NCBI GenBank assembly: GCA_009926615.1
Contig: RFOM01000008.1
Span: 1-64,000, forward strand
Direction of reading: 5' to 3'
DNA length: 64,000 nt
From: Pseudomonadota bacterium
GTDB taxonomy: Bacteria; Bdellovibrionota_B; Oligoflexia; Silvanigrellales; Silvanigrellaceae
Shown here: positions 54,815 to 62,640 of the stretch, in pieces
Numbering within the stretch: the stretch's first letter is position 1
How the letters are laid out: each line of letters starts with the position of its first letter
Translations under genes and position numbers: made by a program
The notes under the pieces: generated by a model
The model's input: the letters and a program-made list of their open reading frames with translations, nothing else
Told to the model about the DNA's origin: nothing
Databases searched by the model: none

Positions 54815-56260
54815 TCAGTTTCTTGAGGGGGATGAAAGCGGATACCACCACGGATCCGCCTGTTCGGCAGCAGATTTTTTCAACACGGCTTTTTTGCGCA
54901 TGAAACGCAAGAGTCCGTCGGCACCCATGCGCGAAAGACCCGCGCCCGATTCTTTGCGCGGACTTTTGGCACACTGGTGAAGAAACGCGGTTAAACCGCA
55001 ATCGTTAAGTGAAACTGCACTGGCCTCAAGCGCATCGGAAACTCTTTTGAGAGTCGTTGCATCCGACGAATAAACCGCAGCACTCAGACCATACCGGCTG
55101 TCATTTGCAAGGCCGACTGCCTCCGATTCGGTCTTAAACGGCATCACAGGAATAAACGGAGCAAAGCTTTCTTCGCTCATTATGCTCATGCCGTGATGTA
55201 CCTGCGTTATCAGTGTCGGAGCCATAATATTCACGCCCTGCGGCGCATCTTCCCAGCAGCCGCCGGTTTCAATGCAGGCACCCTGAGCCCTCGCATCCCT
55301 CAAGTGGGACTCAATCACAGCCACCTGAGCAGGCGATATGACCGGCGCCATCCATTCAATAACGGGCGAGCGTGAAATTAAACCTTCAATTTTTTCCCGC
55401 ATTGTGTGGATAAACTGTGGATAAACATCTGACTGCACATAGATGCGCTCGATTGAAAGACACGACTGCCCTGCATTTGCGGTGCATCCCCAGAGCAGCG
55501 ACCGCACTGCAGACTCCACATCGGCATCGGCAAAAACAATCGCCGCGTCCTTGCCTCCAAGCTCCAAATGAGCCGGAATCAGGCGCTCGGCAGCACGCAC
55601 GGCAACCTTGCGGCCGACTCCGACGCTGCCGGTAAAACACACAGCATCAACCCGATCGACAACCGCTTCGCCGGTCTGCGCTCCGCCTTCAGCAATGCGG
55701 CACACCGTGCCGACTACGGGCACGGATTCCAATAATTCCTTCATCACAAAAGCCCAACGCGGCGTCACTTCACTGGGCTTGATGATCACTCCGCAACCGG
55801 CCAGCAGCGCCGGAACAGTATCCACAAAACTCAGAAGCAAAGGAAAATTCCAAGGACTGATGACGCCGACAACCGGCACGGCATCGCGAGCACACTGCTG
55901 GGTGAAATTGGGGATTGCCGTGGGCATGACAGATTCCGCCTGCCACAGCCCTGCGTTTTCAAAGGCATAAGAAATCCAGCGCTGCAAGGTAGAAGTCAAT
56001 CCGGAAATTTCGGTGAAACTCTCAGTTCTGCGACCGGTGTCGGCGGACAGTGCCTCGATCAGTTTTTCACGCCAGACTTTGTCGTTCAGCCTGTCGGCAA
56101 AAATCTGCAAACCTTTTGCACGGGCAACAACTCCCGCGCCTTCCCACTCTATTTGAGCACGGCGAATGCTTTGAATTAAAGAGCCGACGTCCTCCGGAGC
56201 TGTCCCGTCAAATGTTCCTTCAGCCTGACCGGTGCGGGGATTCCGAATCAAAAATCTCAA
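54815..56260 (-). CDS. NAD(P)-dependent aldehyde dehydrogenase
   Basis: 481 residues, ALDH superfamily: SPWNFPLLLS, FTGSVGVGR, catalytic Glu in LELGGKDAAIV and nucleophile Cys in NAGQSCLSIER. It oxidises an aldehyde to an acid; the semialdehyde of the pathway substrate is a reasonable guess. TTG 56260 overlaps the nitrilase-like stop (TTGA) and follows AAGGGGG, which supports this unusual start. Closest subgroup (succinate-semialdehyde or benzaldehyde type) cannot be decided by eye. Confidence 0.92.
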   Translation of the reverse strand: MRFLIRNPRTGQAEGTFDGTAPEDVGSLIQSIRRAQIEWEGAGVVARAKGLQIFADRLNDKVWREKLIEALSADTGRRTESFTEISGLTSTLQRWISYAFENAGLWQAESVMPTAIPNFTQQCARDAVPVVGVISPWNFPLLLSFVDTVPALLAGCGVIIKPSEVTPRWAFVMKELLESVPVVGTVCRIAEGGAQTGEAVVDRVDAVCFTGSVGVGRKVAVRAAERLIPAHLELGGKDAAIVFADADVESAVRSLLWGCTANAGQSCLSIERIYVQSDVYPQFIHTMREKIEGLISRSPVIEWMAPVISPAQVAVIESHLRDARAQGACIETGGCWEDAPQGVNIMAPTLITQVHHGMSIMSEESFAPFIPVMPFKTESEAVGLANDSRYGLSAAVYSSDATTLKRVSDALEASAVSLNDCGLTAFLHQCAKSPRKESGAGLSRMGADGLLRFMRKKAVLKKSAAEQADPWWYPLSSPSRN

Positions 56261-57300
56261 GGCAAAACCCCCTTTTGCTCCAGTCGGGCGATTGTCTCCG
56301 TCTGCAATTTTACAAGTGCGGAACGGTCGGCATTCTCTCCTGAATTTTGTGCGAGGGCGTTGCTTCGGACACTTTCGGCACGCGCATAAAAAGATGCGTA
56401 CTGCTGAAATTTCTGTCTCGACACAAGATTCTGCATGCCGGCCTGTCTGCGGGCTTCACGCAGGGCAGTCAGACTGATTTCGGCATTGGCATTCAAACTT
56501 TCACCCGATCCTGCTGCAGCCAAAATGCGGCCGCGAAAGTCGATTATGCGTGAACCGCCGTCGGCCGATTCACCGGCGACATCAGTACCTGTGATTCCGG
56601 CCGTGTTGGCTGAAATCACGTAAGCAAGATTCTCAACAGCGCGCGCCTGTTTGCAGAGGTCTTTGCCGCTGGCCATCGGTCCATGAGTTTCAGAACTCGG
56701 ATGCAGAAAAATTTCAGCACCCTTCATCAGCGCCATGCGGGCGACTTCGGGGAACAGAATTTCATCGCTGGCAATAAACGCCATTCTCCCCAGCTCGGTA
56801 TCGGCAACCGGAAAAAGAGCATCCTCACCGTAGATGTCCAAATATTTGCTCCAGACATCACAAGGCGTGGGACTGAAAACGGAATTCATCCGCCGGTAAT
56901 GTAAAACAATGCGTCCTTGCGGAGAGATCAGGAAACAACCCTGAAAGAAAATATCTCTGAAGTGAGCGTCACGTTCATAGGCATTCAGAGCGAGATAGAC
57001 ATCATTTTTTGATGCAATTCTGCACAGTGCGTCCATCTCCGGACTGACCGGTTCAAGGCAAGCCTTTTCACGCCACTCCGAAAAACTCTCCCGAAGCGGA
57101 AAACCTGTCAGTATGTATTCAGGCAGGACGATCAGTTTGCAGGACGCGCCGACAAAAGCCTTGTTTGCTGCAACCGACTTTCCCACACGGGCAATCTGAG
57201 CCGTAATATGCTCACGCGCAGCAGTAACGTCCGACAGGCTGTTAATCGCATGACAGCGAAGCTGCAACGCAAGTGCCTGATATAACGCGGGTGAAGTCAT
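56257..57300 (-). CDS. Nitrilase-superfamily protein with altered catalytic triad
   Basis: 347 residues of the carbon-nitrogen hydrolase fold. Glu61 is kept (LPEYILTGF), but the Lys position reads YRRMNS (Arg137) and the Cys position reads ASDEILFPEVAR, with Ser178 where CYDxxFPE has Cys. So the usual Glu-Lys-Cys triad is Glu-Arg-Ser. It may not work as an amidase. It is the first gene of the leftward catabolic operon; ATG 57300 follows AAGGGA, 13 bases from a 34 bp element shared with the facing operon. Confidence 0.82.
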   Translation of the reverse strand: MTSPALYQALALQLRCHAINSLSDVTAAREHITAQIARVGKSVAANKAFVGASCKLIVLPEYILTGFPLRESFSEWREKACLEPVSPEMDALCRIASKNDVYLALNAYERDAHFRDIFFQGCFLISPQGRIVLHYRRMNSVFSPTPCDVWSKYLDIYGEDALFPVADTELGRMAFIASDEILFPEVARMALMKGAEIFLHPSSETHGPMASGKDLCKQARAVENLAYVISANTAGITGTDVAGESADGGSRIIDFRGRILAAAGSGESLNANAEISLTALREARRQAGMQNLVSRQKFQQYASFYARAESVRSNALAQNSGENADRSALVKLQTETIARLEQKGVLP

Positions 57301-57616
57301 TTTTTCCCTTGCGCTTGATTCGTATCAGTCAAGTGTGATTTAAACACCCCGCCTATAGCAGAAAAAATCTCCTCTTCAACCTTGGCAATCGCATCTTTCA
57401 AACCGCGATTTCCGCGCCGAAACACTTGTGTTTTTTCGCAGCCTCAGCGCGGCGGCAGCCGGATAATTCAATCTACATCCGACTGAGAATGCTCTCTTTT
57501 AAAAAACTCAAGGCTCTAATTTTATTTAATTAAAATTTGTTTTTTAAATAAAAACAAAATCAGACCGATGAGTTCTGTGGGAATCCATTGTCCACGAACG
57601 TAGAGGAGTCATTTTG
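57301..57616. promoter_or_regulatory. Divergent intergenic region between the two catabolic halves
   Basis: 316 bases with no gene. It holds the shared 34 bp element at 57314-57347 next to the leftward operon, an otherwise plain GC-mixed stretch to about 57515, and a very AT-rich block (57517-57560) upstream of the coiled-coil lipoprotein gene that includes a near-palindrome AATTTTATTTAATTAAAATT. It must contain promoters in both directions, but I could not assign -35/-10 pairs with confidence. Confidence 0.6.
57314..57347. promoter_or_regulatory. Shared 34 bp element, copy 1 (putative operator)
   Basis: 34 bases that match 29 of 34 with a second copy at 58682-58715. The conserved part, TGATyCGTATCAGTyAArTG, includes the dyad TGAT-N4-ATCA, a size and symmetry usual for a dimeric repressor site. 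Copy 1 begins 13 bases upstream of the nitrilase-like start codon, a position where a bound repressor would block transcription or initiation. Confidence 0.7.
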
Positions 57617-58618
57617 ATGGTCGTTTCAAAACCTGTTCTGAGATCGATTTTTGTTTCAATCTTTGTTTCAGCACTTGCTGCTTGTTCCGGCGCGCAAAAT
57701 TCAAATGAATTGGCCGTCGAAGCTCTCGGACAAGAAGACGATCTCGCACTGAGCAGCGACGAATATATTGCGAATCTTTCAGATGACGACGAAGATCTTG
57801 ATTCATTGGGTCTGAAGGGCAAAAGAGCAACTCCTCCATCACCCAAAAAGAGAGAAGCACAGCAGCGGGCCGTCGTAAAAGCCAAAGAAGCAAGGCAAGC
57901 AACGCAGGCACGCCGCGTCGAAGCAAAGCAAAAGGCTCAGGAGGCAAGCAAAAAAGTAATAGCTGCCCGTAAAGACCTCAACGCTGCACGCAAGGAAGCT
58001 CAGGAAGCAAGAAAAAAGGCTCAGACAGCCAGAAAAAATGCGATCGAAGCGACAAGAAAGGCAAAGAGAGTTGCGGCTGCCGAGCGTGTCAGAGCCAACA
58101 AAGCCAAGCGCCAGTCGAACCTCAGTGCAGCCGTCGAATACAGAAAAAAAGTGAAGGCTTTGCCCGACAACGGAATTCTTCAGGCAAAAGCGAAGTGTGA
58201 TGCTATTTCCGAAGCGGTGTCGTTCATCAAAAACACGAACCAGCCGCCTCGCCCCTTTGACGGAAAACGCAACCATTTCCTTGCATCACTGCGCACGGAG
58301 AGAAACAAGGTCCTTCGTAAAAACGGATTTGTGGATTGCAAGAGTGTAACTGCGGCGATTGCATCTTTGCCGAAACCCGCACCTGCAGCAGTTGAACCTG
58401 CGGATCAGGCAATTGCAACCGTTGACATTGAAGATCAAATGCCGGTTGAAGTCGCCGATGTCGTTGAGCCTGTGCAGGAGATTGAAGAAATCGAGGAAGT
58501 CGTCGAAGTTCCCGCAGTTGCCGAGCCTGCAGTCGAGGATCCTGCAGTGGCTAACCCCGAAGTTGTTCAACCTGCCGAGGGTGAAGTGGCAGCAGTCGAG
58601 GGCGCAGCGAAGCAATAA
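57617..58618 (+). CDS. Lys/Ala/Arg-rich coiled-coil lipoprotein with acidic tail
   Basis: 333 residues. Lipobox ALAAC (Cys23), an acidic stretch (SDDDEDLDSLG), then about 90 residues of KAKEARQATQARR-type heptads forming a long basic helix (about 75-165), a small Cys-containing domain (KAKCDAISEAV to FVDCKSV) and a Pro/Val/Glu acidic tail. The basic helix resembles TolA-like or histone-H1-like sequence by composition only. It could tether the outer membrane to peptidoglycan or another anionic partner. Its position between the two catabolic operons looks incidental. ATG 57617 follows GAGGAG. Confidence 0.72.
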   Translation: MVVSKPVLRSIFVSIFVSALAACSGAQNSNELAVEALGQEDDLALSSDEYIANLSDDDEDLDSLGLKGKRATPPSPKKREAQQRAVVKAKEARQATQARRVEAKQKAQEASKKVIAARKDLNAARKEAQEARKKAQTARKNAIEATRKAKRVAAAERVRANKAKRQSNLSAAVEYRKKVKALPDNGILQAKAKCDAISEAVSFIKNTNQPPRPFDGKRNHFLASLRTERNKVLRKNGFVDCKSVTAAIASLPKPAPAAVEPADQAIATVDIEDQMPVEVADVVEPVQEIEEIEEVVEVPAVAEPAVEDPAVANPEVVQPAEGEVAAVEGAAKQ

Positions 58619-58681
58619 CCCTCGCACGGAGACCTTCGGAAAAGCGAGTTCCAAGTATACCGCGACCTTACCGTCTCCCGA

Positions 58682-58715
58682 CTTGATCCGTATCAGTTAA
58701 ATGTGATTTACCCAC
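58682..58715. promoter_or_regulatory. Shared 34 bp element, copy 2 (putative operator)
   Basis: Second copy of the element at 57314-57347, five mismatches, same strand. It lies 62 bases before the first start codon of the rightward catabolic operon. The strand orientation relative to its operon is opposite to copy 1, which suits a symmetric operator. Confidence 0.7.
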
Positions 58716-58777
58716 GGCGCCGCTGCCGACAGCGAGCGCCGTGTTCACATTTTTCGGTTCTGAAAGGGTTACGCGCC

Positions 58778-59683
58778 ATGCAGCATCCCGAAAAGATCAC
58801 CCTCATTGAGGTGGGTCCGCGCGACGGTTTTCAGAGCGAGAACAAAATTATTCCGGCGGCCGAAAAAATCCGCCTGATCAAATCCGCAGCCGCTGCAGGC
58901 TGCAAAGACATTCAGATAACCTCTTTTGTTCACACAAAACTTGTCCCGCAAATGGCGGATGCCGAAGACGTTTGCGCAGCTCTCAAAGATTTCCGCACAA
59001 GCCGTGCTGAAGGCGAATCGTTGCGCTTCAGCGCTCTCGCTCTCAATCCCAAAGGTGTCGAACGCGCCATTCAAGCCGGAATTGAAGCCATCGACATTTC
59101 CATGTCGGCAAGCAGCACTCATTCCCAACGCAATGTGAGACGCACACAGGACGAAGCTTTTGCTGATCTCTGCGAAATGATTTCGGTTGCACGTGCTGCA
59201 GGTCTCAAAGTTCGTGCCGGTCTGCAATGTGCGTTCGGCTGCGCGTACGAAGGGAAAATTCCGGCTGCGCAGGTGCTTGGCTGGTGCGAAAAAATTCTTG
59301 CACTCAACCCCGACACATTCAGCCTTGCCGACTCCACCGGCTCCGGACATCCGCATCTGGTCAAAGAGCTGGTTGGAGAATGTCTTGCGATGGCGGGAGA
59401 CAAACCCGTTGTTCTGCATCTGCACGATACTCAAGGCAGAGCGATGGCAAATCTTGTCACCGCCTTGGAGCTGGGTGTCCGTCATTTCGACACCGCGTTC
59501 GGCGGCCTCGGAGGATGTCCTTTTATTCCGGACGCTGCGGGCAATCTGGCGACCGAAGACGTGGCCTCAATTTTGCATGACATGGGCTATGTGACCGGCA
59601 TTGATGTGGCGGCCGTCATTGCCATCCGTCAGGAACTTTCGGAGTTCCTCGGCAGACCGTTGAACGGAAAGGCAAGACTTTAA
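58778..59683 (+). CDS. HMG-CoA-lyase-family aldol-type lyase (second copy)
   Basis: 301 residues. EVGPRDGFQSE, HLHDTQG and FGGLGGCPFIPDA carry the Arg-Asp, metal His and Cys residues of the HMGL active site. It is only moderately similar to the copy at 50747, so it is a paralogue with a separate history rather than a recent duplicate. First gene of the rightward module; ATG 58778 follows AAGGG. Expected to cleave a branched malyl-CoA-type thioester. Confidence 0.87.
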   Translation: MQHPEKITLIEVGPRDGFQSENKIIPAAEKIRLIKSAAAAGCKDIQITSFVHTKLVPQMADAEDVCAALKDFRTSRAEGESLRFSALALNPKGVERAIQAGIEAIDISMSASSTHSQRNVRRTQDEAFADLCEMISVARAAGLKVRAGLQCAFGCAYEGKIPAAQVLGWCEKILALNPDTFSLADSTGSGHPHLVKELVGECLAMAGDKPVVLHLHDTQGRAMANLVTALELGVRHFDTAFGGLGGCPFIPDAAGNLATEDVASILHDMGYVTGIDVAAVIAIRQELSEFLGRPLNGKARL

Positions 59684-59688
59684 TTATC

Positions 59689-60927
59689 ATGGCATCCCAA
59701 ACCCTTGCTGAAAAAATTCTTTCTGCAAAATCAGGCCGACCGGTACGCGCCGGTGATTTGATCACCTGTGGCGTTGATCTTTGCACAGCCAGCGACACCA
59801 CCGCACCGCTGGCGATTCGTGCGCTTGAAGACATGTGCGGAGGCTCGGCTCATACACGTGTTGCCGATCCCGAAAAAATTGTTCTCGTCATTGACCACGC
59901 CTCACCCGCGCCCAACGAGCGGATTGCCAATTTGCATGCGCTGATGCGCGATTTCGCGCGCACTCATGGCTGCCGGCTGTTTGAAAGCGGCGAAGGAATT
60001 ATTCACCACGTTGTGCTTGAAAAAAATCTTGCACCGGCTGGCAGTGTGGTGATGGGTGCCGATTCGCACACCACAACCTACGGGGCATGGGGATCATTCG
60101 CAGCCGGTATCGGTTCAACCGATGCCGCTGCCATCTGGAAAACGGGCCGCACGTGGCTGAAAGTTCCACCGTCAGTGCGAATTGAACTTCAGGGCACACT
60201 GCGCAAAGGTGTGTTCGCCAAAGACATCATGCTCCACCTGCTCGCACGTATGGGCATGCAGAAAGCCAATTATCTGTCGATTGAATTTGCCGGTGAGACA
60301 ATCGAGACACTTCCGCTTGCGGAGCGCATCACCTTGGCAAATATGACTGCCGAGCTTGGCGGAAAAGTCGGAATAGTCGAATCCCGTGCAACTTTGCGGG
60401 CAGACAACAACGCAGCTTATTCGGACGTCATAAGAGTGGATGTTGAAGCACTGGATCCGCAAATCGCACTGCCGGGGAGTCCGTCGAACGGACGTTCGCT
60501 CAAAACCGTTGAAGGAAAGCCCGTCAGCCTTGCATTTCTGGGAACGTGCACCAATTCAAGGATTGAAGATCTGCGCATTGCTGCGGCCATCCTCAAAGGA
60601 AAAACAATCGCCCGCGGAGTGCGCCTCTACGTTTCGCCCGCATCACGGCAAACGCTTTTACAGGCAATGAGCGACGGCACCATGTCAACCCTCATTGAAT
60701 CGGGCGCCACACTTCTTGCTACAGGATGCGGTCCTTGCGTGGGAACTCACATGGGTGTGCCCGCCGACGGCGAAGTGGTGATCTCGTCGGGCAACCGCAA
60801 TTTCGCAGGCCGCATGGGCAACCGCAACGCCGATGTCTATCTGGCCTCGCCCGCGGCCGTGGCCTGTGCAGCACTCAACGGTTGCATCACCGATCCCGCA
60901 ACTCATTTCACGGAGGCCGGCCTGTGA
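59689..60927 (+). CDS. LeuC-like large hydratase subunit, archaeal/HacA type
   Basis: 412 residues, the short form seen in archaeal LeuC, HacA and dimethylmaleate hydratase. Fe-S cysteines are in LGTCTNSR and TGCGPCVGTHMG; VMGADSHTTTYGAWGSFAAG and GNRNFAGRMG are conserved. Probably hydrates a substituted maleate. It begins five bases after the lyase gene and its stop overlaps the small-subunit start (GTGA). No strong ribosome site precedes ATG 59689. Confidence 0.9.
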   Translation: MASQTLAEKILSAKSGRPVRAGDLITCGVDLCTASDTTAPLAIRALEDMCGGSAHTRVADPEKIVLVIDHASPAPNERIANLHALMRDFARTHGCRLFESGEGIIHHVVLEKNLAPAGSVVMGADSHTTTYGAWGSFAAGIGSTDAAAIWKTGRTWLKVPPSVRIELQGTLRKGVFAKDIMLHLLARMGMQKANYLSIEFAGETIETLPLAERITLANMTAELGGKVGIVESRATLRADNNAAYSDVIRVDVEALDPQIALPGSPSNGRSLKTVEGKPVSLAFLGTCTNSRIEDLRIAAAILKGKTIARGVRLYVSPASRQTLLQAMSDGTMSTLIESGATLLATGCGPCVGTHMGVPADGEVVISSGNRNFAGRMGNRNADVYLASPAAVACAALNGCITDPATHFTEAGL

Positions 60928-61418
60928 ATCCTCGTGCACACGTCTACGGCGATGCCATCGACACCGATCGAATCATTGCCGGCAAGTACACAAAAACTGT
61001 GGACCTGAGCGAACTCGCATCGCACGTCATGGAAGATCTCGATCCGCAATTCATGACGCGCTTCAGGCAGGGTGATGTTGTTGTTGCGGGCGAACATTTC
61101 GGATGCGGATCTTCGCGTGAACAGGCACCGCTGGCACTGCGCGCTGCCGGTGTACGCGCTGTAATTGCCAAATCATTTGCGCGGATTTTTTATCGCAATG
61201 CGATCAACGTCGGTCTCGCCGTGCTTGAAGTGCCTGAGCATTCAATTCAACAAAACGACGAACTCGAAATCGACCTCGGCAGCGGCACGGTTAAAAACAT
61301 CACTCAAAACCAAACCTGCTCATGCACTCCGATGCCGCCCGTTATGCTGGCGATCCTCAATGCCGGCGGACTCGTGCCCTTTCTGCGTAACGGAGGCTCC
61401 TTTGAAGGACAGCACTAA
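60924..61418 (+). CDS. LeuD-like small hydratase subunit, archaeal/HacB type
   Basis: 164 residues. YGDAIDTDRIIAGKYTKT and GEHFGCGSSREQAPLAL are the substrate and phosphate-loop signatures. Short archaeal-type small subunit that pairs with the preceding large subunit. GTG 60924 has GGAGG upstream and overlaps the LeuC-like stop. The frame stays open far upstream (60726) but only as a shadow of the large-subunit gene. Confidence 0.88.
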   Translation: MNPRAHVYGDAIDTDRIIAGKYTKTVDLSELASHVMEDLDPQFMTRFRQGDVVVAGEHFGCGSSREQAPLALRAAGVRAVIAKSFARIFYRNAINVGLAVLEVPEHSIQQNDELEIDLGSGTVKNITQNQTCSCTPMPPVMLAILNAGGLVPFLRNGGSFEGQH

Positions 61419-62640
61419 TCCGAACCAATGCACAAAGCCGCTGGCAGGCATTAAGGTTCTCGACCTGACGCATGCTGTCATGGGTCCCTGTGCAAGTCTG
61501 GTCCTCGCCGATATGGGCGCCGATGTTGTTCACATCGAACCTCCGGAAGGTGATCCCACCCGCACGCTCAAGGGCTTCGGCATGGGTTATTTTCCGTTCT
61601 ATAATCGCAACAAGCGTTCTCTTGCAGTTGATCTTAAATCCGAACAGGGACTGGCAATTGTCCGCAAATTGGCCGCGTCCTGCGACGTGCTGATTGAAAA
61701 CTTCGGTCCGAACACGGCCGACAGACTGGGACTTTCGTACGCTGTTCTCAAGGAAATCAATCCGCGGCTGATTTATTGCTCTCTGAAAGGTTTTCTTTCA
61801 GGCCCGTACGAAAACCGCCACGCGATGGATGAAGTCGTGCAAATGATGGGCGGACTTGCCTACATGACAGGACCGCGCAATCAGCCGCTGCGTGCAGGAA
61901 CTTCGGTGGTCGATATTACCGGCGGCATGTTCGGTGCGATGGGGGTCCTTGCTGCGCTCTTTGAGCGCGAGCGCACCGGTGAGGGAAAATTAATCCGCTC
62001 GTCTCTGTTTGAAACCACAGCTTTCCTCATGGGCCAACACATGGCGTACTCAGCTCAGACGGACGGACCGATTCCGCCGATGCCCGAACGGCAAAGTGCG
62101 TGGTCGATTTATCAAATTTTTAACTCAAAAGATGATCTGCCGATCTTCATCGGGATTATCAGTGATCGCCATTGGCAACGATTTTGCGAAGCCTTCGGAC
62201 AATCGCAATGGGCCTGCGACGGGCGCTTGGCCACCAACAACGGCCGGATTGCCGAGAAGGCATGGTTCCTGCCCGCAGTGGCGGACCTGCTCTCTCAACT
62301 CAATCGTGCCGAAATCGCTGCCGCCTGCGAAAAGTTTAATATTCCTTTCGCGGCAGTTTCACAGCCTGAAGACCTCTTCACTGACCCGCAACTCAATCAG
62401 GGCGGACGACTGCTGCCTGTCAACGTGCAGAACCAAAGCGTCGGACTGCCCGCTCTGCCTGTCGAGTGGAACGGCGACATGCTCGGACTTGAACGTCAGC
62501 CGCCTCGGATAGGTGAACATTCGTCGGAAATCCTCAGCTCGCTCGGCTATTCCGATGCCGAAATCGGCGCTCTTAAAGCTCAGAAAATTATTGCCGGCTC
62601 AATTTCAGATTCTTGCACCACAGGAAGACACACCAAATGA
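61402..62640 (+). CDS. Class III CoA-transferase (CaiB/BaiF), second copy
   Basis: 412 residues. VLDLTHAVMGPCASLVLADMG, VVHIEPPEGD and RSLAVDLKSEQG are family hallmarks, with the catalytic Asp in HAMDEVVQMMGG. TTG 61402 follows GGAGG and overlaps the LeuD-like 3' end by 17 bases. Its stop overlaps the amidohydrolase start as ATGA. It shares family but not close sequence with the copy at 51724. Confidence 0.88.
   Translation: MKDSTNPNQCTKPLAGIKVLDLTHAVMGPCASLVLADMGADVVHIEPPEGDPTRTLKGFGMGYFPFYNRNKRSLAVDLKSEQGLAIVRKLAASCDVLIENFGPNTADRLGLSYAVLKEINPRLIYCSLKGFLSGPYENRHAMDEVVQMMGGLAYMTGPRNQPLRAGTSVVDITGGMFGAMGVLAALFERERTGEGKLIRSSLFETTAFLMGQHMAYSAQTDGPIPPMPERQSAWSIYQIFNSKDDLPIFIGIISDRHWQRFCEAFGQSQWACDGRLATNNGRIAEKAWFLPAVADLLSQLNRAEIAAACEKFNIPFAAVSQPEDLFTDPQLNQGGRLLPVNVQNQSVGLPALPVEWNGDMLGLERQPPRIGEHSSEILSSLGYSDAEIGALKAQKIIAGSISDSCTTGRHTK

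Noticed and set aside
58619..58681. Terminator after the coiled-coil lipoprotein gene
   Set aside because: Only a 5 bp CTCGC/GCGAG pairing with a long loop and no T-run could be found.
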